Part shown: positions 33,180 to 47,233 of the stretch, piece after piece
How positions within the stretch are numbered: the stretch's first letter is position 1
Layout of the letters: every line of letters starts with the position of its first letter
Origin: Spizellomyces punctatus DAOM BR117
Lineage: Eukaryota; Chytridiomycota; Chytridiomycetes; Spizellomycetales; Spizellomycetaceae
DNA: 64,000 nt
Direction of reading: 5' to 3'
Assembly: GCF_000182565.1 (NCBI RefSeq)
Contig: NW_015971541.1
Location: forward strand, 1,001,039-1,065,038
Program-made: the position numbers and the translations under genes
The notes under the pieces: model-generated
Databases searched by the model: none
What the model was told of the DNA's origin: nothing
What the model saw: the letters and a program-made list of their open reading frames with translations, nothing else

Positions 33180-36100
33180 ATGGAGTCATATCCTCTGGAA
33201 TATGTTCTTCACCATGTGCCGCTGATGGCGGTTATGGGTCTCATTGAACCGGATGTCGAGCCGCCGAGTGGGACTACCGACACGCCAAAGAGTTCGTCGC
33301 TGAAGAAAGTCCTACTCTCTGTATTGATGGCAAAGAACAACATGAGCATCTGGGATGCAGCAGCCAAGAGAGAAGGCTTCTCTGCTTTTTTTCACGTCAC
33401 CGTTTTGGACAAGGTACTTTTCACGCTCTTGATGACTCGACCGCATGGCAGGTTGACAAAAGACTTCTGTTCTGATCCTTTACCCAGGCACACGTCTTTC
33501 CTCCCCGGAAACTCCAAAGGGCAACACCAGTTCAGCATTCCAATTTGTCTCCTTTAACTCCTGGATCGCCTCTTTATCCTGATGGTCTTATGCTCCCTGC
33601 ATGGATACAACGGCAGAAAGAAACGAGACCTGCAATAGTTGTGGGTTTCTACGATTTGTGGGAGCGAACAGAAACGCTAGACAATCGTGACCCCTTAGGC
33701 GTACAGCAAGCAATGAGCATAGAGCGCGAGCGTGATCTCATACTTTGCGCAGAGATCAACGAAAAGAAGCGAAATGCAACTGATCGGGGCATCAGGTTTG
33801 CTGTGGTGCTCATAATAAAGACGAACCCGGCAGGTAGGTCCTCTCAGTACCAAACCCATTCGGACACGGCCCGTGCTCTGGATTTTGATGCATTTAGTGC
33901 GCAGATGACCCACATCTTGACGAACGAGTATCTTTCATTCGACGAACCTGTGGGTTGGATCTCAAAAGCTCGTTGTTCGTTCTACCGTCCGCCAGCACAG
34001 ATCCGCAACAGTTCATTACTATGTACGTAGGGCTAATGTCCTGTATATAGACGAGTGCTTATTTGCTGAGTGCATTTTTGATTCAGGATGCAAAAATCAC
34101 TGCATGATTCGGCCTGTAGCTACTATCGCGATCATGACAAACGCATAAGGAAGAAAAAAGCGCGACTGCCGCCCATCTCCGCTCGTGCAGTAAGCACGGC
34201 GCCGTCTACTTCTGCTGCATCCCTTCCAGGGATGGTCAGCATATCCAGCGCCCAGCAAGCAAAACCACTACCGCCGGCTGGCTGGCACTTACGGTACGAA
34301 TACAAATTGGCGGTGTTCGCTGAATTCAGACAGGATATGGAGAATGCTATCAAGTACGTGGAAGCTGTGTGACATTGTTTTCAAGCTGCTGATCTCAGAG
34401 TCTGTTTAGGCATTATGAGACTGCATATCAATTGTTAATAGAGTTGTTTCACTGTGCCATTTCCGGTGGGGTGCTCGTTCCGGGAGGCGGAGGGTCTGCT
34501 CCAAACGATCTCTTGCAACCCTTCACTCCTCGCTGGTTGGAAGCCCGGACGTTGGTCGATTGCATTAATCTAAAGGTCGGTACAAGAGTGAGGTATTAAC
34601 GGATTGATGTGCTCAAGCTAAGACTCATCCGCAGCGTTGCGACTACCTTAGATTTGCAAACTCCATCTGTACACCGACCGCCCTGTTCCCGCATTACAAC
34701 AATTAGAGAAGCATCTTACCAATTGCAAAAGCTTCCCCGAATTTGTTGGTCCACCAAGTACTGAGCTAACGTGGGAGGTCTCTCCGGGATTAACTCAATT
34801 GGCTAACCTCACCGGCGGTGGGTCATTTGAATACTGGACATGGGTGTCTACGCAGTACGTTTCATGATTTTCACTGGTCAACCTCCGCATCCGCAGACTG
34901 AGTCACTTGTATGAATCAGGTATCGCGTCTTTGGGGAGCTTATAGAGTTGGCTACCGGGAAGATTGGGTTACGCTTACCCTTTCCACCGCCGGGCTCGCT
35001 ACCGGCAGCACACACAGCGACGGGTCAGGCGCAATCTTTCTTGAATACTCTGTCCAACAATAGCATGAATGTCCTCTCTGGCGGAGACGTTCCCGTTGCT
35101 GTTTTTGGACCATTCAGTGCCACGAATGCTTCTCTCGTGGTGCAGCATGCAGGATACTATTATTTCCTTGCTGCTCGTTGTGCTGAAGAGCGATGGAAAC
35201 GCTTTGCAGAAACCGAGAAGGTGAGAAAGGCATTCGCTCGTAAGAATAGGACATATAATAATGATAACCCTAGGCCATTACGTCGGCCCCGCCTCCGCCG
35301 CCGTCGGCTGCTACATCCGTCCGAGGCGGACAAGCTCGCCTGGGATCTTTTGGTACTTGCCGTTTATCTTTTGCAATCACGGTTGAACTTGTGTAGGCTG
35401 ACAAGCGCCACCCGCTAAATGCTCCCTATAGCCGAAATATCTGGGTCACCATTTTCTGCCATGATGCCAAGCTCACCTATGCATGCGCACAATCTCGGTG
35501 TGTCACTGGCCTCCGAGCGAAGTGTAGATCACGCTACCTTAGTCATTGAGCTCTTGACAAAGTCTTACGAGCAGTTCAAGAAGCACAGGGCCGGGCGCAT
35601 GACCCTCTTCCTCGCTTCTGAAATAGCTCGGGTGTATGAGCAAAGTGGAAAGTACGAGATGGCGCTCAAGTTTTTCGAGCGGATAGGAAAAACATATCGA
35701 AAAGAGCATTGGCCCAATGTTCTCAAAGATGTCTTGAAATGGAGTGTACAATGTGCCAGAACCTTGGGTCGATGGGATGTCGTGGTTGAGTGCCTCGTGG
35801 AGCTGATGAGCGAGCGGATGGCGGGTGGGGCCGAAGGAAATGCCGAGCAGGAAGCTGCTGTACAGGAGCTCATGACCATTTTGCGCGGCGATGGACAAGA
35901 TATGACCAAGGGACTGAGGGTGGCGGTGGATATGGACCAAATCGATGGTTTCCTACAGTGCAATGTTCAATTTAAGAAACACAGCACGTATGTGGGGGTG
36001 TCCGCGCCGTTCCAAGTGGTTTTGACTGCCGCCTCAGCCAGATCACCTCCTATTGCGCTAAGAATTTCAAAAATACATATTGGGTTTTCCGATGCACGGT

Positions 36101-38142
36101 TCGACCATGTCATTCTTGACAGGGAAGGCGGTGAAAGTAGCCTCTCCTCGTCTGGGCGGAGAGTCAAGTGGCTCGACATTACAAATTGTGAACGAAAGAC
36201 TCTGGAGGGTGACGACGGTCATGAAGTATGGACGAAGAAAGTTGACTTGGAACTCCTTCCTGGCATGACGCAAGTGTTGGAGGGAGTGGTGATACCAGGA
36301 GAGGGGATGGATTTAAAGCTGTCAACAGTGTCAGTTGTGTTGGCGGCTTCGGACGGACAAGTGTCACTAAATTTCAATCTTTCTGAACGGGGGGAAGACA
36401 CATCGGCAAGGCGCAAATGGTGTGTAATAGATGGCGCTGAATCGATCCCTCGCTGGGTTATGCTTGATGGTTATGGCGAACAAGCAGCACTCAGAGTCAT
36501 TAGGCGACAGCCAAATCTATCGATTCATTTGACACATGCGCCCCCAGGGTATATTGACGAAGTTTACTGGGTAGTTGTTGAGGTCGTAAATGAAGAAAAG
36601 GAGGAAATAGAGGCATATCTTGATCTGGAATTCAGAAGCTCTGGAACGGATGGTGCTGATCCAACAAGTCATATCACGCAAAGGTTCGAAGATATTGCTG
36701 GCGAAGCATCATCTCCCGCACAACCTGCCGGAAGCGACAGAAATGCAATATCCGCAATACGTTTAGGCGTTATTCCTTCGCTTTGTCGCGTATCGCAACG
36801 CTTCTGGCTTCGCTGCAGGCAAAACGCTGGCGAGCGGGTCATGTACAATACGGTGTACTACCGGACGACTTCGTCCACGGCCACGTTATCGAACACATTT
36901 GAAGCCCCTCAGCCATCGACTCATCCAGACCTTTTCTTCCGAAAAAATGAAAGTATCCGATTGAATTTCATTAACGGATTTGAGACAAAGTTCTCAATAA
37001 ATTCAGAATATGGAATGCCATTTGAGACAACAGAGGCGGGACTGCTGTCGCTGCAGGATGCGGATGGCAGTCTGGAACTAGTTGAGAAACACAGCATAGT
37101 CGCCGCGGTCAAATGTGTCGGCCCTTGGGACATGGAAGTCGCGGAAGTAAAATTCATTCCAAGAAATGTTGAGGTACATTATACCATGCGCACTTACAGC
37201 GCTTGCCCAATGTAATAATGCGTTGATTTTCCGTAGCAAACACAGGCTCAGCATCCCGGTATTCGCAGCGTGCTAGTCGAAACCGTAAATACGCTGCCCA
37301 CATCCGCAAACCCCATTGAAAGTAGGTATTTTCCATTCGGTTGTGGCAATAGGGCTGTGCTGGAACAAAATACTTCTTGGCCTGCAGGCTGGAAATCAGG
37401 ACACGTATGGAACGGAGCGTATCATGCAATGGTTGCGGTCGACCCAGGCGCCGAAGTTGAGGCGATACCCGTCGGGGACATGGTGGTACGATGGCGAAGG
37501 TATGTACAGTGGGGATTGCGCACGGGCCCGAGGGCCGTCTTTCTCATGTACTCTCTGTGACAACAGACGGCAAACAGGAGATATCGAACCAGCATGGGCT
37601 CAGACAGTACTTACAATACCGGATGTACCCCTTCAGCATAGAGATATATTGATCTGCGTTGGTAAGTTTTCTCTCTAATGTTCCCTTTCCTATCATAACG
37701 TCTCCTGATATTGTTGTTTCGCGCCATATCATCGGCAGACATCCCACCGTTGCTGCACCACACAACCCCATTCACCGTCACATACGAGTTGCACAATACA
37801 TCGCTTGCAATACATCATCTGTCGCTGTCTATGGAAGTCACTGAAGGCTTCGTTTTCAGTGGGTGCAAGCAAACGCACGCGCGAATGCTACCTCTCAGCT
37901 CAATGAGAGTGACATACAACTGTGTGCCAATGGTTTGTGGGAAGGCCGCCCTTCCTCGATTAAAAGTTATGGTGATCCCAGAAGGTGCAGAAGAGAAGGA
38001 AGGGTCCCCACGGGAGGTGAAGAATGTACATGTTCGGGGCGGGGTGGAAGCCGGGTTGGGACCTGCTGGGGAGCTAATGGTATTTGTGAGGCCGCGGAGC
38101 GGTCAGCTATTGGAACGACCGTCCGCAGATACGATGCTATGA
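33180..38142 (+). CDS. TRAPPC11: TRAPP complex subunit 11 (foie gras / gryzun domains)
   Basis: A large subunit of the TRAPPIII tether, required for ER-to-Golgi traffic and autophagy; absent from budding yeast. Multi-exon, beginning MESYPLEYVLHHVP at 33180. The N-terminal part includes RPAIVVGFYDLWERTE, then SLHDSACSYYRDHDKRIRKKK. The foie gras region follows: LRYEYKLAVFAEFRQDMENA, HYETAYQLLIELFH, then GHYYFLA-like AGYYYFLAARCAEERW, then SYEQFKKHRAGRMTLFLASEIARVY and KYEMALKFFERIGKTYRKEHWP. The C-terminal gryzun region has beta-rich repeats, DIPPLLHHTTPFTVTYELHN and FVFSGCKQTHARMLPLSSMRV and VCGKAALPRLKV. The long exon from 35419 to about 37180 holds most of the solenoid. Splice sites in 34000-35420 and 37200-37740 were placed by motif continuity only. 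Confidence 0.92.
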
Positions 38143-38830
38143 GCTTGTCAGTATAGGTAGTGCAAAAATAATATGTTTTGATAATACAGATATCCCATCT
38201 TAGAGTACCGCTGATGGCGGACATTTTTCACCCACAAACCATATTACTGAGGGACAATGGGTGATTACCGTACAACGGATGGATCGGACACTTCCCGCAT
38301 AGGGAACATTAACCAAGGGAATTGTACAGTGATTTCTAGATAGCCTGAGGAATGATGAGCCGAACGCTGGAATTAAAGCGGCTCGGATGTCAAGGACGAA
38401 TTAGAGGACAGCGGTAGTAACACGAATACTGCGCGCCTCTGGTCTTGGGCGACAAGCGGACGGGGAGACAAGTTTATCGGTCAACAAAAGTATATCGAAC
38501 TTAGGGTCCATGGGACACATGTATGGATACCTTGGAAAGCTCCAGTTAGAACAGATGATGATAATAATAGTAACCAAGTAGTAATGTGCCTCTTCTCTAA
38601 TGGGTGCAATCAATCTTATTACTAGTACAATTAATTGTAGAGCTCCTTGTATGAGTCTTGAAATGTGTAGACTTAGAATACCAAGATCTATAGCTGATCT
38701 CCATAACACTGGTCATATTTTGCATAACATTACCCTTGCTACACATGCTCCATCTCGAAACTTTTAGTTCTAGTTGTATCGCGGGAATCTAGTTCTACTC
38801 TATCTATGAATCTGAAATCACTCTCATCGT
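38143..38830. other. Convergent 3' intergenic region
   Basis: Gap between the 3' ends of TRAPPC11 and the peroxidase gene. AT-rich and without recognisable coding content. Confidence 0.45.
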
Positions 38831-39721
38831 TTAAGACATGTCGAGCAGCGAGCCACCGAGCTGTAAAGCAAGTTTCTTGGAGAAATCCGTGTTCCAGTAC
38901 TTTGCTGCAACGTCCTTTGGAATTGGCGGCAGCGAAGCCAGCTGTCCCTTGATCTCGGCTGCGCGTGCAAGAGCGGTGGTGAGGGTGGCCTGGACTGCGG
39001 GAGGTTTGTATCCAGATGGGAAGCTTTCCGTCGTGAACATCCAAGCAATCTGCGCCATGCTAGTGTCTGAATCAGCCAGGCCGTTGTTGGAGCCGAAGAG
39101 GTCAAGGATAAAGGCGGCTTCACCCAGAGCAAAGAATTCCGGCATGGATGGATCGACGACGAGTGAGCCGTCGGGGTTGACAGAGAGACGTCCATAGGAG
39201 AATTGAGGATTGTACATCTCAGATTGGGTCTCACGAAGATGACGGATGTGGGCCATGGCCGTAGAATTCAGTTCAGTAAAGCCCAAATCCCTGACGTATT
39301 GGAGAGAGTTGGCGAAGAGGGTGCGGTTGTAAGAGTAGTTGTCACCTGAGCGGGATGTAGCAAAGTCATTGCGCGAAATGGATGCATCATGCTCCACAAC
39401 GAATGGGACGTGCTTTTTCAGATCCTCCAAGGCGAAGGGTACGGCGATTCCAGTTACGGGGTTGGACTGGATGGCAAAGACGGTTGCAGTGAAGTCTGGC
39501 GAAAAGTTGTAGGCGTCCGACAACGCTTGCTGAAGAATGGGAAGAGTCAGACCCTTGCCGTCTCTGGGTAAGAATCCGTGGTTTGCCAGAATGTTAAGAC
39601 CGGGACATGGTCCACGAGAGGCGCCAGGAGGCTTGAGGAAGGGGTGGAGGGCAGCAGGGAGTGCGGTAACAGACGCTGCACTTGCAATGAGATACAGGGC
39701 GAAGCTCTTCAAGGCCAACAT
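38831..39721 (-). CDS. Secreted haem-thiolate peroxidase / unspecific peroxygenase
   Basis: An extracellular haem enzyme of the chloroperoxidase/UPO superfamily (oxidation, halogenation or oxyfunctionalisation with peroxide). Intronless, 296 residues. A signal peptide covers about residues 1-21 (LKSFALYLIASAASVTAL). PCPGLNILANHGFLPRDGK follows, with Cys39 as the proximal haem ligand. The distal/metal motif is EHD at 110-112 with SISR after it, the version found in chloroperoxidase and short UPOs rather than the EGD-R motif of long UPOs. A candidate catalytic glutamate is Glu195 in MPEFFALGEAAF. Two likely N-glycosylation sites (NYS, NRT) lie in the DNYSYNRT stretch. A TATA box sits about 90 bp upstream, so expression is probably inducible. 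Confidence 0.9.
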   Translation of the reverse strand: MLALKSFALYLIASAASVTALPAALHPFLKPPGASRGPCPGLNILANHGFLPRDGKGLTLPILQQALSDAYNFSPDFTATVFAIQSNPVTGIAVPFALEDLKKHVPFVVEHDASISRNDFATSRSGDNYSYNRTLFANSLQYVRDLGFTELNSTAMAHIRHLRETQSEMYNPQFSYGRLSVNPDGSLVVDPSMPEFFALGEAAFILDLFGSNNGLADSDTSMAQIAWMFTTESFPSGYKPPAVQATLTTALARAAEIKGQLASLPPIPKDVAAKYWNTDFSKKLALQLGGSLLDMS

Positions 39722-39805
39722 GTTTGCTATTGAATGTGAGTACTTGTGATGACGGTTCTATGAGATCTTGGTACTGGGAGAGAAGGTGGAGATGATGGCC
39801 CTCCA

Positions 39806-39812
39806 TTTTATA
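39806..39812 (-). promoter_or_regulatory. TATA box of peroxidase gene
   Basis: TATAAAA on the minus strand, 85-91 bp before the start codon at 39721. Confidence 0.65.
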
Positions 39813-41770
39813 GACATTTCTCCATTACAGGGACTGAAGTTTTTGCACATGCGGTGTGTTGACATGATGTTTGCTGGTTGGTTTTCTTTCTTTGTGTGCC
39901 GCATTCAAAGAGCGAAACAAATACGGCAGTTTATAGTATCTGCGCACTGTCGGCTTTTCGACTCTCCGCCAAACTCCGCTACTTACAGTAATGCCATTCA
40001 CTGCTGTTTCTATTTTCAACCAAAAACCCTGGAAGAGGAGTTGTTTGTTCGACGCTCGCACCAGCAGCGTGGCGGTTTTTGTTGTCTGAAACTCCACGTC
40101 AATGCACGCCGTGGCCCACGGGATATAATCCTGAATGGTGAAGAAGGACTTGTTTATTTTTCATCTTTGAAAGAAAACGTTTGTTTGGAGGACGTTTGTG
40201 CAGCGTCTGTGTCGATTCAGCGCGTTGGTTTCATCGCCCAGACGACCCTAATGTGCGACAGCGGCGAGTTCTTTCGATTGTTCCAGCAGGTCAACAGCCG
40301 TCAAAGCAAATAAAGGATCTTTGTTGACTTCAACCGACGGCGTGCAAGGAAAGAAGAATTGGAATCCACAAACGTTGTAAATCTTGCGTTAGCGCTAACT
40401 CAAATCGAGATAATAACTTTGTAAACACTGTCTCCCAAGGAGAATTCAACCATGCATTTTCTGTGTCGTGAATGTGTGCTTATTGCATCTGCAGTGGTGA
40501 TAGCATGAGTTAAGATTTTGACTAGTGTTCACTGTTGCAACACCTCCAAATTCTTAAACCATCACATCCGTCCAGTCCGAAAATCTATTGTAATCTCACA
40601 TAAATATTTCGTTTGTTTTACAGTATGTTTTTCAAGTTTTAAATACAGATTCAATTCACCAGGGGGCAGTGCATGCACACGTCAGCAGCACCCATCAATA
40701 TCAGTAAAACATGGCTTCGAACTCGAAGCGAGGATCATCGGCGTGTTGGACAATCTCCTCAATCTGCCAATGGCCGACGGCGTTCACCTTCCTAGAACGG
40801 TTGCAACTTGTAGTTCTGTTTCTTTGAGACTACGTGAAATCATAAATGTCTGAAGTTTTGTCTGTTGATGGTGCATTGCCCTGGATAGAATTTCTGGAAC
40901 CTCTAGATTCCTTAATTCTTGCACCGTAAATAACGTCGAGAGCAGTGGCTTGGGACAACAGAGAAGGGTGTGTTACAAATCACTGACGGACATTCGCCGT
41001 TAACTAAAGAGACTCCTTGGAATGGTGCCGAGTAGGGAGGACCTTTGCCGATTCCTTAATAACTATGTAGAGCAAAACAAGGTATAACCTGACCTTTGAT
41101 TTCACATGACAAGTGATAAAAAGAAAGCACCTTACATAGGTCAATTGTAACATTGGACTGTTAGTGCCTTGTTGGTGTAGGAACGTCAAACTATGGCCTT
41201 TTATGGCCTTTTACAGCTACTGAGGATGCAGGCAGTAACTAACGGCATCTTCGTAAAGCTTTTGCCAGCGCGATCGAGTATGGCTGCACTGCGCTTCCTG
41301 GTGTAAGGCAGCTCTACCAGGGTTGCCAGATGACCAACGCAAAGAGATATTTCCTAGACTACCAGTAACTTGCAGTATATACAATACAGTTACTTTTGTG
41401 CAGGATTCCTCATCTGCCGAAAAAACCAAGCTCCCAGGATCGAGAAGCATTCTGCAGCAATGAAGATCTAACGATGACTGCAGCTTCCAATTGGCTCTTG
41501 CTCTCTTTTCATGTTGACGAAGGTTGCAAAATTCACAACCTCAAGCCTGAGCCCACTGCTTTTTATCCTTCCTACGATTCTAATCCTGCACAAAATACCA
41601 ACAGACTTGTCTCATGCATCCGATGTTGTGACCCCCTCCTTCTCCTCTGTTCTTTGATGAAAGATGTGATGATGAATTTAGAAAAATCCGTATCATGGAC
41701 GGTTGATAACCTACTGGAACTGAAGTGAACTTACGCTTACCGAATTATTAGCAAACCCGATTTGAATTGA

Positions 41771-41777
41771 TGACTCA
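41771..41777. promoter_or_regulatory. TGACTCA (AP-1/Gcn4-type) site, GSH2 promoter
   Basis: TGACTCATTG begins 68 bp before the GSH2 start codon. The same ten bases occur in the eIF2B delta promoter. Yap1/Pap1-type bZIP factors control glutathione genes in other fungi. Confidence 0.45.
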
Positions 41778-41838
41778 TTGTTCGACTTCCGCAAGATCGT
41801 GAACCAACTCAACATTCAGTTCACCATCTTATCGAGCA

Positions 41839-43988
41839 ATGTCGTCAAGTACACTGCCCGCGTATCCTCCACCGCTCGCGCAGGACCAGCTTGATGAGCT
41901 GAAGGACCATGCAGTGGACTGGGCTTTGGCTCATGGCTTCGTCGTCCGTCCCCCACCATCGTCAGTAGGAAACCAGACTATTCCCGTCGTCACTCATGCA
42001 CCTTTTGCCCTCTTTCCGTCTCCATTTCCGCGGCGGTGCTACGAACAAGCGTTGAAACTACAGCCGCTTTTCAATGCCTTAGTGGAGAGTGTGGCCAATG
42101 ATGATTTGTTTCTGCGCGAAACGCTTGAGAGGTGTGAAATACTCCCGAAACTTTTCTAGACCGCCAAGCCCATTTCACTTTCTTACACACTTCTTGCCCT
42201 CAACTCATGCCCATCTCGACAGTCTTTCCAAAGTCGACGATTTTGTTGGCCGGCTCTATGATATTTATAAGCATGTCCAGCAGGAAGGAGTAGCACAGGT
42301 ACATAACCATAACCGCGCGTTGAACGTAATTATCACCTCTCTGATATGGCTGCATGTGAAGCCAATAACCCTTGGACTTCATAGATCCGACTACCTTCTT
42401 CATGTTCCCTTGGATGCACCGCCAAAAACTGAGCCTGTGCTCCAGCAAGTGGAACTGAACACTATTGCCTCCTCGTTCTCGAGCCTGTCTCATTTGGCTG
42501 GCGATTTGCACAAGTAATGTGTAAATACGTTCCCGCCACTGATGGAGGATTTGATAACTCATCTTCGCACTCACCATCAGCTTCTTGGTGAATCGAACCA
42601 ACTACTTCAATGATTCGTCGTTGCCGTCCCCAGATATTACTCTTTCTGCTCTCCCTCGTAATTCATCAATCAAAGACATTGCCAAGGGCATAGCAAAGGC
42701 TTGGAGCCTTTATGGCTCAGCGAGGTACTGAAGTAACACATCGATTAGGACAAGGTGCTCTCCAACTGATACACATAAATGTCACGTTCATGTGCAGCGC
42801 TGTCGTCATCATGATTGTGCAACCAGGGGAAAGAAACGCATTCGATCAAAGATGGATTGAATACAATCTCTTCTACGAGTATGTTCGATAGGATGCGGTT
42901 TGGATCTGAAGCTGTTGGGGCAACCGATTGACATTTGGCCTCTACAGGCACAAGATCCGGTTAATACGTTGCACGTTAGCTGAGATTGCGGATCGCGGCA
43001 CGCTTCAGGGTGATCAAAGAAAGTTGTTCGTGTAAGTGGAGGTCCTTCGACATCGGCATCCGCATTATACCAACTCGTGGGACAGTGGACAATCGGAAGT
43101 TGCAGTTACCTACTTTCGTGCCGGTTACGCACCCACTGATTTTCCCTCCCAAAAGGTCGTGTTCCTCCTTATGCATCTTAAGCTAAAGATGTAAACTCAA
43201 ATGGTGATGTCAATATAGGAATGGGACGCGCGTCTTTTGATCGAACGGTCTCGCTCTGTAAAATGCCCAAATATTGCGTACCATCTTGTTGGTACAAAGA
43301 AGGTACAGCAGATTTTGGCCAAACCAGGGTTGCTGGAAAGGTGAGATCTTGTGTCATGTCATCTAAGGATAAGCAGCTTATCTTTAGTGAGCTAGGTTTG
43401 TGCCTGACGCAAGGCACGCCAAAATGGTGCGGGATTCTTTCACCGGATTGTATTCGCTGGATGGCTCCCCAGCAGGCGAAGCTGCCGCAAAAATGGCACT
43501 GGAAAATCCAGAAGGATTTGTCATGAAGCCTCAGCGAGAGGGTGGAGGTAGAGTCCAGTGAATATTTCGGTACAGGAATGCAACTATAAGCTGAGCAATT
43601 TCTTTTTAGGTAACAACATTTACGGAGAAGATATTCCGAAAGCTCTGTCCAAAATGAGCGTGTCCGAACGAAATGCGTATATTCTCATGGATTTGATCAG
43701 GCCACCTCCGCTCGAAAACATCATGGTGCGGCAAGGCCAATTGATTAAGGGAGAGGTAGTAAGCGAACTTGGCATATATGGCCTGTGGGTCAGGTGCGTA
43801 TGGTGGACGCCTATTGGTCACTCCTGCAAAAGACGCCTGAATGACTTTTGCCTCATTTTAATAGCGACGGTTCTGTTGTGCACATGAATGAGACCGGAGG
43901 TCATCTCCTTCGGACAAAAGCTTCGACGTCACATGAAGGAGGTGTTGCCGCTGGTTTCGCGGTATTAGATAGTCCTTTGCTCATCTAG
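41839..43988 (+). CDS. GSH2: Glutathione synthetase
   Basis: ATP-dependent ligase joining gamma-glutamylcysteine and glycine, the last step of glutathione synthesis. Exon 1 (from [13 protein letters not shown]) includes [18 protein letters not shown]. Later exons give [88 protein letters not shown], the glycine-rich loop region [20 protein letters not shown], and the C-terminal [19 protein letters not shown]. These are the eukaryotic glutathione synthetase motifs in order. About ten short exons are needed; borders were set by motif continuity. Cytosolic: no presequence is seen. An AP-1-type site lies just upstream. Confidence 0.94.
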
Positions 43989-44051
43989 AATAGAGATTCG
44001 CCACGAGATATTGTATGAAGACAATGATATTAGGAAACATGCAAAAGTTAG

Positions 44052-45056
44052 CTAGTTGATTTGAGTTGTCTGGCCCTCCTTAGCGGCCTCACTATATCCG
44101 GATGTCACGCTATCTGCTATGCTAGGTAAAGGTATGAAGCCCAATTCCTTTCGTAGCTCGTCCAATGGACGATGCATATGCTCTTCGTAATAAATGTTCA
44201 ATAGAAATTGACAACTACTACCGCATTGCACCGCCCATGGGACATAATGAGAAAACAGCACCTCCCGTTCTGTCGATGTCAAACGCAAAGGTCCAACGAA
44301 CGCACTAAGCATTGCGACAGGAAAGCCACTCTGCACAAACTCTAGCCATTTTAGTCCAATCTCTGCTTCGATTGTTGTCGGGAGACCGGTGAGGGTGTGC
44401 CAAAAGTCATGAACCTCACGATACCGCTGCATCACGTACGCTAGCTCGGTATTTCCTATAAATTTGACCTGCATCGTGATCGATGTGAACTTTTATTCAT
44501 TGAACAAGCCTAGACTATTGACTTACTGGTACTCTCGTGTCGGGCGACACATGTTCGGTATCCAAAAAACGTACATATTCCCGCCCAAACGTGCCATCCG
44601 GCAAACCGCGCAGCCGATCTAGATCCAGCGTTGTAGTATTGATTACAGGCCTCTCGCGCAATATACGGCGTCCTACGGGATGAACGAGCATCTTATCCCG
44701 TGCACGTGCCAGAAAGTACGGACCAGTTGCTTCTCCAAGATAGGCAACCGTTTCTATTTTGCAGTGAACATAACATGCGGTTGAGACACTTTTATAGGGC
44801 ACTGCGCCGAGCAGTGAGATTCAATCGTACCTTGACGTGTCGGGTCGGCCATCGCACCAAATGCCGAGGACACTGCTATCCAAGTCCGTTCCAAGAGTCC
44901 TGGATCACGTCTGTGTTCAGTATTGCTCGAGTTTGCGGGGCCATATGTGCCGTGCGCCCGTCGCGAAGATTGACAGGTGATCGGCAATCGCAAGCTCCAA
45001 GGTAGGTGTCGCGGCGAGCATAATGTTTTATGACAACGGAGCAGCATTTTGGTCAT
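44052..45056 (-). CDS. COQ4: Coenzyme Q biosynthesis protein Coq4
   Basis: An inner-membrane-associated protein of the CoQ synthome, recently implicated in ring decarboxylation/hydroxylation. Exons 44831-45056, 44527-44753 and 44052-44468 join in phase and give 289 residues. The N-terminus (MTKMLLRCHKTL...RRAH) is a mitochondrial presequence. Then ERTWIAVSSAFGAMADPTRQ, TVAYLGEATGPYFLARARDKM, LPDGTFGREYVRFLDTEHVSPDTR, and the zinc/metal motif HDFWHTLTGLPTT followed by a glutamate (HDxxH...E). It is head-to-head with TTLL1, only 131 bp apart. Confidence 0.95.
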
Positions 45057-45187
45057 CTGCCATGTCTCTCATCCCATCACCGCAACAGCGTGCTTAGCTT
45101 CGAAGATCCATCTAAGCCACGCGACTCGTAACGCGGTCCATCCCCGACAAGCATTTGAGCGCGCATGCAATAGGAAGTCTGCAGTCA

Positions 45188-47080
<1,893 letters not shown>

Positions 47081-47233
47081 AGCAGTCCCACAGGCCCATT
47101 GACCGTCTGTATTGCGACAGACCTGTCTGTTCAGATCTTAAATTTTGTCGAATAATGCAATATATTATGTGCAATGTGCCGTCAAGTAAGATTCTTTCAC
47201 CACCCAATGCCTATTTCTAATTCTCCCACTACT

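Larger units (their letters stand above)
39722..41838. other. Long divergent intergenic region, peroxidase / glutathione synthetase
   Basis: Over 2 kb without a supported gene. A 181-codon plus-strand frame at 39768-40313 overlaps the peroxidase TATA box and has no recognisable domain. A short direct duplication (TATGGCCTTT twice) occurs near 41190-41211. The right end is the GSH2 promoter with an AP-1-type site. Confidence 0.4.

Noticed and set aside
39768-40313. 181-codon plus-strand open frame upstream of the peroxidase
   Set aside because: It begins at a TTG, overlaps the peroxidase TATA box and has no recognisable domain; best explained as chance.
41190-41211. Short direct repeat TATGGCCTTT as a possible mobile-element footprint
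   Set aside because: Only two short copies, without flanking inverted repeats or an adjacent transposase.
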